In this document: one piece after another, positions 1 through 8,457 of the stretch
Numbering within the stretch: the first letter of the stretch is position 1
Layout: each line of letters opens with the position of its first letter
Assembly (NCBI GenBank): GCA_016709665.1
Contig: JADJMI010000027.1
Location: forward strand, 124,001-188,000
DNA: 64,000 nt
Direction: 5' to 3'
DNA from: Betaproteobacteria bacterium
GTDB taxonomy: Bacteria > Pseudomonadota > Gammaproteobacteria > Burkholderiales > Usitatibacteraceae
Program-made: the position numbers and the translations under genes
Notes under the pieces: generated by a model
Databases searched by the model: none
What the model was told of the DNA's origin: nothing
Seen by the model: the letters and a program-made list of their open reading frames with translations, nothing else

Positions 1-941
1 GGCCATCGACCACCTTGTAGACGTACTTGTCGTCGCCGACGGGAAAGATGGATTCCTCGGGGATCACCAGGCTGTCGCGCACGTCGCTCGTGAGCAGGCG
101 CACGCGGGCGAACATGCCGGGGCGCAGTTTCCCGTCGCTGTTGGAGACCTGGGCGCGGATCACGATCGAACGGCCGGCCGCGTCGATGAGCGGATTGATG
201 GCGAAGACCTGGCCGGGCCAGGTCCTGTCGGGCATCGCGTCGAGCGAGAGCTGCATCGACCTGGCCGGCGCGCACCTGCGAAAGGAAGACCTCCGGGATG
301 CGGAAATCGACCTTGAGCGGGTCGATCTCCTCGAGGTTCACGATGTCCTGGCCCTCCTTCACGTAGTCGCCCACGCTGACGGAGCGAAGCCCCAGGGTGC
401 CGCTGAAGGGGGCGCGAATCTCCGCCTTCGCGAGGCGCGCTGCGGCCAGCTCGGCGTCCGCCTGCGCCACCTTGAAGGCGTTTTCGGCCTCGTCGCGGGC
501 CTGGCTCGAGATGAAGCCCTTGGCGCGCAGGTCCTCGGCGCGCTCGAACTTGGACTTGGAAAGCACGAGGTTCGCCCGGGCGCGTTCGAGATCCGCCTTC
601 TGGACCGAATCGTCCAGGCGCACCAGCACGTCGCCCTTGGTCACCCGTTGGCCCTCGCGGAAGGCGAGCAGCGCCACGCGTCCGGCGATCTCGGGACGGA
701 CGATGACGGTTTCCTCCGACCGCAGGCTCCCGACGGTGGTGAGGGACTGGGGAAGCCGCGTCGGGGTCGGGCGTTGCGCTTCGACCGCGATGCCGGCGGG
801 CGGCCCGCCTTGAGCCTTCGCCGGAGCACCGGAGGCCGCCGGCGACGGGGCGGGAGCGACGCTGCGCGTGCCGGCCCAGTACGACAGGGCGCCGACGGCG
901 AGCACGGCCACGGCGACTCCCGCAAAAAGGTTGGTTTTCAT
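1..941 (-). CDS. RND efflux periplasmic adaptor (HlyD/AcrA family), partial and frameshifted
   Basis: This is the 5' part of a membrane-fusion protein that would link an inner-membrane RND pump to an outer-membrane channel; its 3' end lies beyond the window. Translation from ATG at 941 gives an N-terminal hydrophobic segment (MKTNLFAGVAVAVLAVGALS), a barrel-sandwich half (GRVALLAFREGQRVTKGDVL), a long alpha-hairpin rich in Ala, Glu and Lys, then the second lipoyl half (IRAPFSGTLGLRSVSVGDYV) and the start of the beta-barrel. At codon 227 (about 255-263) the frame breaks. Skipping one base restores family-like sequence (SMQLSLDAMPDRTW, then AINPLIDAAGRSIVIRAQVS) to the window edge. Either a sequencing indel or a true null allele; the indel is favoured because similar breaks occur elsewhere here. 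Confidence 0.85.
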   Translation of the reverse strand, partial: MKTNLFAGVAVAVLAVGALSYWAGTRSVAPAPSPAASGAPAKAQGGPPAGIAVEAQRPTPTRLPQSLTTVGSLRSEETVIVRPEIAGRVALLAFREGQRVTKGDVLVRLDDSVQKADLERARANLVLSKSKFERAEDLRAKGFISSQARDEAENAFKVAQADAELAAARLAKAEIRAPFSGTLGLRSVSVGDYVKEGQDIVNLEEIDPLKVDFRIPEVFLSQVRAGQVDAALARRDARQDLARPGLRHQSAHRRGRPFDRDPRPGLQQRRETAPRHVRPRAPAHERRARQPGDPRGIHLSRRRRQVRLQGGRW

Positions 942-1087
942 GGGCGGGCGGAAAAAAAACGGAATTATGGGACTTCGGCGGCGCCCTGGCGAGGCGCCGC
1001 GCGGAAGGGGTACGCAGGAACCGACCGCGAATGCGACCGGTAGTTCACCCGCAACCCGCGCCTGACGGCGGGCGGGAAGGGTGCGTT

Positions 1088-1300
1088 TCAGGCGGGGATG
1101 TCGGGGACCAACTGCCTTTGCAGCATGAAGATCTGGTCCTTCAGCATGAGCTTGCGCTTCTTGAGGCGCTTGAGTTGCAACTCGTCGTGAAGGGGGTTCA
1201 GTTCCAGGGCTTCGATGGCGCGGTCGAGGTCGCGGTGCTCGAGGTTCAACTCGTTGATGCGCCGCGAGATTTCCTCGGCATTCTCCGCGATGGTCGGCAT
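1088..1300 (-). CDS. YdcH family (DUF465) small protein
   Basis: A 70-residue cytoplasmic protein of the YdcH/DUF465 family, whose function is unknown. The sequence is almost entirely helical and charged, with the family pattern of Glu/Leu heptads followed by a basic stretch (LKRLKKRKLMLKDQI). The open frame extends further upstream, but the ATG at 1300 gives the usual family length and N-terminus (MPTIAENAEEISRRINEL). It is read divergently from the HD-domain gene and is separated from the adaptor gene start by about 145 bases, so it is probably its own transcript. Confidence 0.85.
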   Translation of the reverse strand: MPTIAENAEEISRRINELNLEHRDLDRAIEALELNPLHDELQLKRLKKRKLMLKDQIFMLQRQLVPDIPA

Positions 1301-1470
1301 GGGTCTATTTCCTGACGAAGAATATGGTATCCACCTTACTCCCAGAAGCGGGGATTGGCTAGTCTTGACGGCTGTGAACCACCGCATTGCGGGCCGGCGG
1401 CGAACATCGCAGAATGGCCGGATTGCCCCATCGCAGGGCACCACCCGAACGAGGCCGCACGGGAAGCGTC

Positions 1471-2391
1471 ATGCGTTATCGGAGAAGTGAATTCGACGTC
1501 ACCGACCGGATCAACACCACCGATCCCGTCTGCGTGCGCCTCGAGGTGGAGCGGCTGCATGGCGCGCTCTATCCCGGCGCGCCGCCCGGCGCTCTCGATC
1601 ACGTGTTCGACGACATCGCCGCCCGCTACCGCGGCGAGGACCCGGCCTTCGAGAAGTGCGACACGGCCTATCACGACCTGCAGCATGTGCTCGAGGTCTC
1701 GCTCGCCATGGCGCGCCTGCTCGACGGCTACGAGCGTTCCCGGGGCGACGGCCCGGCGCTCGGTCCGCGCCTCTTCCAGTTCGGCGTGATCTGCGCGCTC
1801 TTCCACGACGTGGGCTACCTTCGCCGTCGCGGCGACCGCCGCCACCGCCGGGGCGCCGAGTACACCCGCACGCACGTGACCCGCGGCGGGCGCGTGCTTC
1901 GCGACTACCTGGTGGGCATCGGCATGGCGGAGTTCGCGGGCCCCTGTGCGGCGGTGCTTCATTTCACCGGCTACGAGCGGCCCATCGCGTCGATCCGCCT
2001 GCCGCACCCGATTTTCCGGCTCCTGGGAAGCCTGCTGGGGGCTTCGGACATCATCGCCCAGATGTCGGACCGCTGCTACCTCGAGAAATGCCACGGGCGG
2101 CTCTACCCCGAGTTCGTGGATGGCGGCATCGCGCGCCGGCGCACGGAGTCGGGCGAGGAAGTGCTGTTCCATTCGCCCGACGACCTCATCCGCAAGACGC
2201 CGTCGTTCTTCGTCGGCGCGGCGAGGCGCCTGGAGCACGACCTGGGCGGCGCACACGGCTATGCCGGGGCGCACTTCGGCGGCGAGAACCTCTACTGGGA
2301 TGCGGTCGAGCGCAACATCCGCTTCGCGAAGCAACTCGGCGAGAGTCCCGAGGTCGTCCTGCGCCGGCGCCCCCCCGCGACGCCGGGCTGA
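1471..2391 (+). CDS. HD-domain metal-dependent phosphohydrolase-like protein
   Basis: A 306-residue soluble protein with an HD-type metal-binding core: YHDLQH around residues 67-72 and FHDVGY around 111-116 supply the expected His and His-Asp ligands. HD proteins hydrolyse phosphoesters or nucleotides, but nothing here fixes the substrate. The start chosen is the ATG at 1471; an in-frame ATG at 1387 would add 28 low-quality residues overlapping the divergent promoter region. It converges on the response-regulator gene that ends at 2407. Its position beside a two-component operon makes a signalling role (for example a second-messenger phosphodiesterase) conceivable, but this is inference. Confidence 0.75.
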   Translation: MRYRRSEFDVTDRINTTDPVCVRLEVERLHGALYPGAPPGALDHVFDDIAARYRGEDPAFEKCDTAYHDLQHVLEVSLAMARLLDGYERSRGDGPALGPRLFQFGVICALFHDVGYLRRRGDRRHRRGAEYTRTHVTRGGRVLRDYLVGIGMAEFAGPCAAVLHFTGYERPIASIRLPHPIFRLLGSLLGASDIIAQMSDRCYLEKCHGRLYPEFVDGGIARRRTESGEEVLFHSPDDLIRKTPSFFVGAARRLEHDLGGAHGYAGAHFGGENLYWDAVERNIRFAKQLGESPEVVLRRRPPATPG

Positions 2392-2406
2392 AGGCGTCGC
2401 GGCCGC

Positions 2407-2817
2407 TCAGGCCGCGTTCGCGTCGAGCGGAGCGGGATCCACCGCCCCGATGAGCACCTCCCGCGGGGAGGGCTTCACCACGATGGCGTCGAAGCCCGCC
2501 TCCATGATCGCCACCCGCTGGTGGTCGAGCGCGAAGGCCGTGTGGGCCACCAGGCGAGGACACTTGTCGCCCAGGCGCAGGCGCAACTCGCGGCACAGTT
2601 CCTTGCCGCTCATCACCGGCATGCTGATGTCGGTGAGCACGACGTCGACGACGTGGCCGTCCAGGTACTGCAGCGCGAGCGGGGCGCTCTCCTCGACGTG
2701 GACCTCGTATCCCGCGCGCAGCAGCATGATGCGGGCGAGCGTCGCGTTCATCGGGTTGTCGTCGACCACCAGGACCCGCTTGGGCACCCCGGCAAGGGTG
2801 ACGGGAATGGCGTTCAT
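2407..2817 (-). CDS. Single-domain response regulator (CheY-like)
   Basis: A 136-residue receiver domain without an output domain. Acidic pocket residues are visible in VLVVDDNPMN, the phospho-acceptor Asp in VVLTDISMP (about residue 63), and the conserved Lys in VVKPSPRE. Its ATG overlaps the stop of the preceding histidine kinase gene by 4 bases (ATGA at 2814-2817), so it is translationally coupled and is the probable phosphorylation target of that kinase. It is the last gene of the minus-strand signalling operon running from 8278 to 2407. Lack of an effector domain suggests signalling by protein contact or phosphorelay. Confidence 0.9.
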   Translation of the reverse strand: MNAIPVTLAGVPKRVLVVDDNPMNATLARIMLLRAGYEVHVEESAPLALQYLDGHVVDVVLTDISMPVMSGKELCRELRLRLGDKCPRLVAHTAFALDHQRVAIMEAGFDAIVVKPSPREVLIGAVDPAPLDANAA

Positions 2818-4481
2818 GCGCGGGCCTCCGGGAAAAGGGTGAATGCGAACGTGGCGCCACGGCCCGGCTCGGATTCGAGCGAGAGCTTGCCACCCATGAG
2901 CTGGACGAGGTCCTTCGCGAGGGCGAGACCGAGTCCCGTTCCGCCATGCGAGCGTACGTCCGAGTCGTCCGCCTGGGCGAAGCGTTCGAAGACGTGGGCC
3001 TGCTTGTCGGCCGGGATGCCGGGCCCGGTGTCGCTCACCGCCAGGCGGATGGCGCCGTCCGGCGCATCCACGCGCAGGATGACGGCCCCCCGTTCGGTGA
3101 ACTTGATCGCGTTGTGCAGCAGGTTGTTGAGCACCTGCAGCAGGCGCATGCGGTCGCACGCGAGTCTCTCGGGGACGCCGGGAGCCTTCTCCAGGCGAAG
3201 ATCGAGCCCCTTGGCCGCGGCGGTCGAGGCGTGCGCGGCGAGGGCCGCCTCGAGCAGCGGGCCCAGGTCCTCGCGGCGCGTGGCGAGCACCATGCGCCCC
3301 GATTCGATCCGGCCGAGGTCGAGCACGGTGTTCACCAGGTCGAGCAGGTGCACGCCGCTCGCATGGACCGCCGCCGCGAAGGCGGACTGCTCGGTGCCGG
3401 CGAGATCCTCCTGCAGCAGGTCGGCGTAGCCCAGGATGCCGTTGAGGGGCGTGCGCAACTCGTGGGACATGTTGGCGAGGAACCGGCTTTTCGCCGCGCT
3501 CGCGGCCAGCGCCGAGGCCCGGCTGTGCTCGAGGCGGCGAACGAGCGAGAGCGCGAGCACGAGGAAGGCGAGGATGACCGTGGTGCCGACGCAAGCGGCG
3601 AGCACGATCGAGTCGCGTCGTTCGCGGTACGGGCCCAGCACGTCGTCCTTCGCGAGGCCCGCGATGACGTAGAGCGGGTAGTCCGCGAGGCGGCGCCAGG
3701 CGAAGATGCGCTCGACGCCGTCGACCCCGCTCGCGAGGGTCGCCTCGCCGCGTGGCGCGGTGCGGGTCCGGGTGAAGATCGCGCCCGCGCCCACGTCCTG
3801 GCCGACCGTTTCCCTGCCCATCGCGAGTCGCGCGCGCACGATGCCGTCCTCGCCCACGAGGGTGAGGCTGCCGCGCGGGCCGATCGAGAAGTCGCGGTAG
3901 AAGCGGGTGAAGTAGTAGGGGTCGAGCGAGACCACCACGACGCCGCCGAAGCCGCCGTCCGCGCGGTCGATGCGCCGCGTCATCTGGATGGACCACTTGC
4001 CCGAGACGCGCCCGAGCACGGGCTTGCCGACGAACAGGCGTCCGATGGGCTCGCCCATGTGCACCCGGATGTGCTCGCGGTCGGCGAGGTTCATCGGCTT
4101 GAAGGCCTTGTTGGAGAGCACCACGTCGGCCCGGTCGTCGACGATGGTGAACAGGGTGAAGATGTCCCCCAGGATGGTGCCCGTGTCGACGTACTCGGCG
4201 ATGTCGAAGCGCCGGCCCAGGCGCTCGTAGTGGTGCTTGAGGAAGAGCACGGACTGGTCGGCGGACTGGAAGGTGCGAACCGCGTGCTCGTCGAGCGCGC
4301 GGACGATGTTGCGGGCATCGTCGACGGCGGAGTCGATCGCCTGGCGATGCTGGTTCTCGATCGTGAGCCCCGCGACGCTCCAGACGAGGACGACGAGCAA
4401 TCCGGCGAAGGCCGCGACGAGCTTCGTGAGCGCCGGGCGGGAGGCGGCGGGGGCGGTGGCGGTCGGGGCGGTGATGTCCAT
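2814..4481 (-). CDS. Membrane sensor histidine kinase with extracytoplasmic sensor domain
   Basis: A 555-residue kinase. A transmembrane helix near residues 20-40 and another near 285-310 bracket an about 240-residue periplasmic domain resembling the double-Cache/PDC fold (GDIFTLFTIVDDRADVVLSN; VVVVSLDPYYFTRFY). The cytoplasmic part has HisKA with the phospho-acceptor His at about residue 340 ([16 protein letters not shown]) and an HATPase domain with N box (LLHNAIKFTERG), DTGPGIP and [11 protein letters not shown]. The ATG at 4481 lies 17 bases after the upstream kinase stop. The ligand cannot be deduced. It is coupled to the downstream receiver gene by a 4-base overlap. Confidence 0.93.
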   Translation of the reverse strand: MDITAPTATAPAASRPALTKLVAAFAGLLVVLVWSVAGLTIENQHRQAIDSAVDDARNIVRALDEHAVRTFQSADQSVLFLKHHYERLGRRFDIAEYVDTGTILGDIFTLFTIVDDRADVVLSNKAFKPMNLADREHIRVHMGEPIGRLFVGKPVLGRVSGKWSIQMTRRIDRADGGFGGVVVVSLDPYYFTRFYRDFSIGPRGSLTLVGEDGIVRARLAMGRETVGQDVGAGAIFTRTRTAPRGEATLASGVDGVERIFAWRRLADYPLYVIAGLAKDDVLGPYRERRDSIVLAACVGTTVILAFLVLALSLVRRLEHSRASALAASAAKSRFLANMSHELRTPLNGILGYADLLQEDLAGTEQSAFAAAVHASGVHLLDLVNTVLDLGRIESGRMVLATRREDLGPLLEAALAAHASTAAAKGLDLRLEKAPGVPERLACDRMRLLQVLNNLLHNAIKFTERGAVILRVDAPDGAIRLAVSDTGPGIPADKQAHVFERFAQADDSDVRSHGGTGLGLALAKDLVQLMGGKLSLESEPGRGATFAFTLFPEARA

Positions 4482-4498
4482 GGCGTGGCGGGAAGGGA

Positions 4499-6718
4499 TC
4501 AGGCGGCGGCGAGTTCGTGGACGGGCAGCGGAAGCCACAGCGTGACCTGCGTGCCGCGCCCGGCTTGTGTCTGGAGGTCCACGCGCCCACCCTGGATCTC
4601 GACGATTTCCTTGACGAGGCACAGGCCGAGCCCGGTGCCGGGGATGTTGCCGGAGGCGTCGGCGCGGTAGAAGCGCTCGAACGCCCGGCCGGCCTGCTCG
4701 GGCGTCATGCCCATGCCCCGGTCGGTCACGCGGATGCCGATCGCCGGCCGGCCGTCGTGCTCCCCGGGAAGCGTGTCGATCGCGATGGCGCCGCCGCGCG
4801 GCGAATACTTGTAGGCGTTCGACAGCAGGTTCGTCACGGCCTGGCGCAGCTTGTCGGCGTCCACTCGGACCAGCAACTCGGCCTCCGGGAGCGACAACTC
4901 CACGGTCCGGAGGTCGTTCGGGACGAGGAGCGCGGCGACGGTGTCCCGGAGGATCGGCGCGAGGGGCTGGACGCGGATCCTGAAGTCCTTGCCCGCCCGC
5001 GCCTCGATGCGCGAGAGATCCAGCAGCTCGTTGAGCAGGTTGACGAGCAGCCCGGCCTGCCGGTGGATCGTCTCGTGCAGGTCGCGGCGCGTCTTCTCGT
5101 CGTACGGGCGGCGAAGCAGCAGCTCGGAGAACCCGAAGATGCTCGCCATGGGGGTGCGCAGCTCGTGCGCGGCGGTCGAGAGGAACTCGCTTTTCATGCG
5201 GTCCACCTCGGTTTCGCGCGTGACGTCGCGGAAGTAGAGGATCGTCGTGCCGCCTTCCCTCGTGCGGCGCACGTGCCGCTCGAGGATGCGCGAAGGATTC
5301 TTCAGGTGAATGGGCGTGCCGCCGCGCTTGCCGCCGGCGGGCTCGCGTGCCTGCGCGTCCGCGAGGCTCTCGTAGGGCTGTGCCGGGTCGCAGCGCTCGC
5401 CGAGCGCCGCGTCGAACTCGTCGAGGGTCGGCGCGCGGTCGAATACCTCGGGGGAGACGCCGGCCATGTCGAGGAAGGCGGGGTTCACGTAGGCGAGGCG
5501 CTCGCGCGAATCGAACACCGCGAAGCCATCCGGGGAAAGCGAGAAGATCGCGTCCAGGCGGCTGCCGCGCTCCGCGAGCGCCTGCTCCGTCACGATGCGC
5601 TCGGTGATGTCGGTGAGCACGCCCACGAAGTGCGTGATGGCGCCGCTCGCATCCTTGACGGGCGCGATGGTGAGCTCGTTCCAGAACGGCGAACCGTCCT
5701 TGCGGTAGTTGAGGATCTCCACGGAAGCCGATCGCCCCGAGCGGATGGCGGATCCCAGTCGCCGTCGCTGGGACAGGGTCTGCGGCGATTCGGCGCTCGA
5801 CCCCTGCAGGAAGCCCAGGTTCCGCCCGATCGCTTCCGAGGGCGCGTAGCCGGTGATCGTTTCGAAATGCGGGTTCGCGTAGACGACCGGCTCGCCCGGC
5901 AGGCGCATGTCGGAGATGACGATCCCGTTGCCGGAGCAGTCCAGCGCCCGGTTCGCGAGGCGCGTCCATTCCTCGCCCTGGCGCCGCTCGGTGATGTCGC
6001 GGATCACGCAGGTGCAGAAGAGGTCCGCCGCGCATTCGATCTCGCCGAGAACGACCTCGATCGCGAAGCCGGTGCCGCCGTTGCGAAGGCCCGTCGTCTC
6101 GACGGTCGCGGCGTGCCGCGTGCTCCCGCCCGTGAGGATGCCGCCGTCCAGTGTCTCGCGGATGCGCCGCGCGTCGAATCCGGGCACCAGCGCCGTGAGC
6201 GCCCGGCCGCGGATCGCGACCGGGTCGTGGCCGAAGATGCGGCTCACCGCGTCGTTGGTGAAGACGATGCGGCCGTCCGCGTCGATGCCCAGGATCGCGT
6301 CCGGGGCGGTGTCGAGGATGCCCTCGGTCCGGGCGGCCTGCACGTCGAGGGCCAGCCGGTCCAGGGCGAGCCGTTCGGAGAGTTCGTTGAGCGCGAGCCC
6401 GAGTTCCTTCATCTCGATCGACTGCCCCGTGGTGGTGAAGCGCTCGCCGGGGTCGGCATCCAGGCCGCGCGCGAAGCGCGAGGCCTCGCGCAAGGGGCGA
6501 AGGGCGTGGCGCAGGATGAAGTGCAGGGCTGCCGACGTCGTGACGATGAGCAGGAGGATCTCGACGTACGACTCGCGAAGCTCCGCGACGTCCGTCACGT
6601 GAATGGCCATCATCGCGAGGATGGACGCCGCGATGACCGCGCTGGCGAGCAGGGTGATCTGCGCGTGGAGGCTTCGGGGCGTGAGGGCGGCGCGAAGGCG
6701 GGAAACGAGCGTTCGCAT
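4499..6718 (-). CDS. Multi-PAS sensor histidine kinase
   Basis: A 739-residue kinase. The N-terminus has two hydrophobic segments (about 20-45 and 50-72) with almost no periplasmic loop, followed by a HAMP-like linker. Three PAS modules follow: ILDTAPDAILGIDADG, a second with a typical PAC ending (VGVLTDITER), and a third beginning FSLSPDGFAVFDS. HisKA carries His at about residue 518 (STAAHELRTPMASIFG); HATPase shows NLLSNAYKYSPRGG and GTGLGLCLVKEI. The very short loop and stacked PAS domains point to intracellular sensing (redox, oxygen or metabolite), which is inference. The response-regulator stop lies 5 bases upstream and the next kinase starts 17 bases downstream. Confidence 0.93.
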   Translation of the reverse strand: MRTLVSRLRAALTPRSLHAQITLLASAVIAASILAMMAIHVTDVAELRESYVEILLLIVTTSAALHFILRHALRPLREASRFARGLDADPGERFTTTGQSIEMKELGLALNELSERLALDRLALDVQAARTEGILDTAPDAILGIDADGRIVFTNDAVSRIFGHDPVAIRGRALTALVPGFDARRIRETLDGGILTGGSTRHAATVETTGLRNGGTGFAIEVVLGEIECAADLFCTCVIRDITERRQGEEWTRLANRALDCSGNGIVISDMRLPGEPVVYANPHFETITGYAPSEAIGRNLGFLQGSSAESPQTLSQRRRLGSAIRSGRSASVEILNYRKDGSPFWNELTIAPVKDASGAITHFVGVLTDITERIVTEQALAERGSRLDAIFSLSPDGFAVFDSRERLAYVNPAFLDMAGVSPEVFDRAPTLDEFDAALGERCDPAQPYESLADAQAREPAGGKRGGTPIHLKNPSRILERHVRRTREGGTTILYFRDVTRETEVDRMKSEFLSTAAHELRTPMASIFGFSELLLRRPYDEKTRRDLHETIHRQAGLLVNLLNELLDLSRIEARAGKDFRIRVQPLAPILRDTVAALLVPNDLRTVELSLPEAELLVRVDADKLRQAVTNLLSNAYKYSPRGGAIAIDTLPGEHDGRPAIGIRVTDRGMGMTPEQAGRAFERFYRADASGNIPGTGLGLCLVKEIVEIQGGRVDLQTQAGRGTQVTLWLPLPVHELAAA

Positions 6719-6723
6719 CGGGG

Positions 6724-7113
6724 TCAGGCGGCGCGGGTCGCGCGCCGGGCGAGCAGTTCCTCGACCTTGTCCACGAGTTCGAGCGGGCTGAACGGCTTGG
6801 TGAGGTAGCCGTCCGCGCCGGACTTCGCGCCGTGCTCCAGGTCGGTCTTCTGGCCGCGGGCGGTGAGCATCACGACGGCCGTCGAGCGGCCGAGCGCCGG
6901 GTCCGCCTTCACCTTCTCGCAGACCTGGAAGCCGTCGAGTTCGCCCGGCATCATCACGTCGAGCAGGATGAGATCGGGCCGCAGCCCCTGCGCTCGCGCC
7001 CAGCCCTCCAGGCCGTTCTCGGCCTCGTATATCTCGTAGTAGCCGAACGCGAGCGTCATGCGGATGAGCTTGCGGATGTCCGGCTGGTCTTCGACGATGA
7101 GGATGCGGTCCAT
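6724..7113 (-). CDS. Single-domain response regulator (CheY-like)
   Basis: A 129-residue receiver-only protein. The acidic pair is in ILIVEDQPD, the phospho-acceptor Asp at about residue 52 (LILLDVMMPG), the Thr/Ala switch in VMLTARGQ and the conserved Lys in GYLTKPFSPLEL. It sits between two kinase genes with short gaps (22 bases after the upstream kinase, 5 before the downstream one), so it is the obvious partner for one or both. The absence of a DNA-binding domain means output must go through another protein. Confidence 0.92.
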   Translation of the reverse strand: MDRILIVEDQPDIRKLIRMTLAFGYYEIYEAENGLEGWARAQGLRPDLILLDVMMPGELDGFQVCEKVKADPALGRSTAVVMLTARGQKTDLEHGAKSGADGYLTKPFSPLELVDKVEELLARRATRAA

Positions 7114-7135
7114 GGGAAGGGCTCCGGGAGGCGGG

Positions 7136-8278
7136 TCAGGAAGGGGCGTCGCGGCGACGCGCCATGAGCTTGGCGATGTCCTCCGCGTAGCGTTGCGCCT
7201 GCGCGATGTCCTGGCGCCCGGCTTCGCGGTGCGGGGCCCCGGTGGGCAGTTCCATCACGAGCTCGGTGGTCTCGTCGCGGGAGGCGCCGATGTTCACGTA
7301 GCCGCCGTGGATCTCGACGATGCGGCGGGCGAGGGGCAGGCCGATGCCCAGGCCGGGCCAGCGCGCGGTCGCGCCGGGTGCCTGGGCGACGTTGAACGGC
7401 AGGAATTCGCGATCGACGATCGCCGGCAGGACGCCGAACCCGTGGTTCTTCACGGTGATGCGCACGTGCTCGCCGTGCAGGTCGGCGCGGATCTCCACGT
7501 GCGAGGTCTCCTCGCCGTTCACGCCCTCGCGGCTGTGCTTCACGGCGTTTTCCAGGCACTCGCGCACCGCGCGCGCCAGAAGACGCGCGTTGCCGTACAC
7601 GGGCGGCAGGTCGGCGCGGAACCCGGTGAGGCTCGATTCGATGCGCCGGCTGGCCGCGAGGGGCGCGATCTCCTCCCAGGCGCGACGCACCAGGGGCTCG
7701 AGCGCGACGCGGTCGTCCGTGGCGATGGCCTCGCCGCCGAAGAGGTCGATGAGGTCGGCGAGCTTCTGCACGCGGCCCACCACGTCCGAGCCCCGAAGGA
7801 GCACCTCGCGCACTCGGGGTTCGAGGGTACGTTCGATATCGGCGAAGCCGCGCAGCAACCGCTCGAGGGGCTTCAGGAGATCGTCGCGCAGGAGCTGGAC
7901 GAGGCGCCCGGGCAACTCCGCCGCGCCCGTGCGGCCCGATGACGGGACCACGAAGGCGAAATCGGGGCCCGCGGTTCCCGGGGTGAGCAGGCCCGAGACG
8001 CGCAGGGGCTTGCCGCCGTCATCCGGGAACTCGAGATCGAGGGCCATGGGGAGCGTCGCCTTGCCGAGGGCGCAATCGCGCAGCAGCGGGGGCAGGCCGG
8101 GATGGCGGGCGAAGTTCTCGAGGTGCCCGCCCAGGAGCTCGCGCGCCGAGGCGTTGGCGAAGCGCACCGTGCCGGCGACGTTGAAGACGACCACGGCCTC
8201 GCCCAGCGCTTCGAGGAGCGTGTCGATGGCCGGGGGCGCCTTGGGCGCGGCGGGGCGGGCGAGGGAGGAGGCGATCAC
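7136..8278 (-). CDS. Histidine kinase-like protein with PAS and HATPase domains, no recognisable phospho-acceptor His
   Basis: A 380-residue soluble protein and first gene of the minus-strand signalling operon. A PAS-like domain occupies about residues 15-110 (TLLEALGEAVVVFNVAGTVR). The dimerisation helix region reads LLRDDLLKPLERLL where a HisKA domain would read LSHELRTPL, so Asp stands in the His position. The HATPase domain is complete: N box (ECLENAVKHS), a G1-like region (VKNHGFGVL) and G2 (GLGIGLPLARRI). It may be a pseudo-kinase or regulator of its neighbours. The start is inferred as GTG at 8278, preceded by GGAG at good spacing; no ATG gives a better start. Confidence 0.75.
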   Translation of the reverse strand: MIASSLARPAAPKAPPAIDTLLEALGEAVVVFNVAGTVRFANASARELLGGHLENFARHPGLPPLLRDCALGKATLPMALDLEFPDDGGKPLRVSGLLTPGTAGPDFAFVVPSSGRTGAAELPGRLVQLLRDDLLKPLERLLRGFADIERTLEPRVREVLLRGSDVVGRVQKLADLIDLFGGEAIATDDRVALEPLVRRAWEEIAPLAASRRIESSLTGFRADLPPVYGNARLLARAVRECLENAVKHSREGVNGEETSHVEIRADLHGEHVRITVKNHGFGVLPAIVDREFLPFNVAQAPGATARWPGLGIGLPLARRIVEIHGGYVNIGASRDETTELVMELPTGAPHREAGRQDIAQAQRYAEDIAKLMARRRDAPS

Positions 8279-8407
8279 GGGACTCCGGGCATGGGTTGGG
8301 CGGTGCCACCGGAACAGGAATCCGGGGCACGCTCGGTAGAACGGCAGGGCCGGGAAAATCTTGAGGCGGGCAGGGGGGCGCCAGGCCCGGAACGGACGGT
8401 TGCTTCC

Positions 8408-8447
8408 GGCCTGCGGGCCGCCGCGAATCGCGGCCCCGGCGCAGGCC
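8408..8447. terminator. Nested GC-rich hairpin between the chaperone gene and the signalling operon
   Basis: The outer arms GGCCTGCG (8408-8415) and CGCAGGCC (8440-8447) enclose a second perfect stem, GCCGCGA / TCGCGGC (8420-8434). It lies just after the minus-strand chaperone gene (stop at 8458) and before the signalling operon start. There is no downstream T run on the minus strand, so it may be a transcript 3'-end stabiliser or weak terminator rather than a classical intrinsic terminator. Confidence 0.5.
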
Positions 8448-8457
8448 CCGGGCTGCG

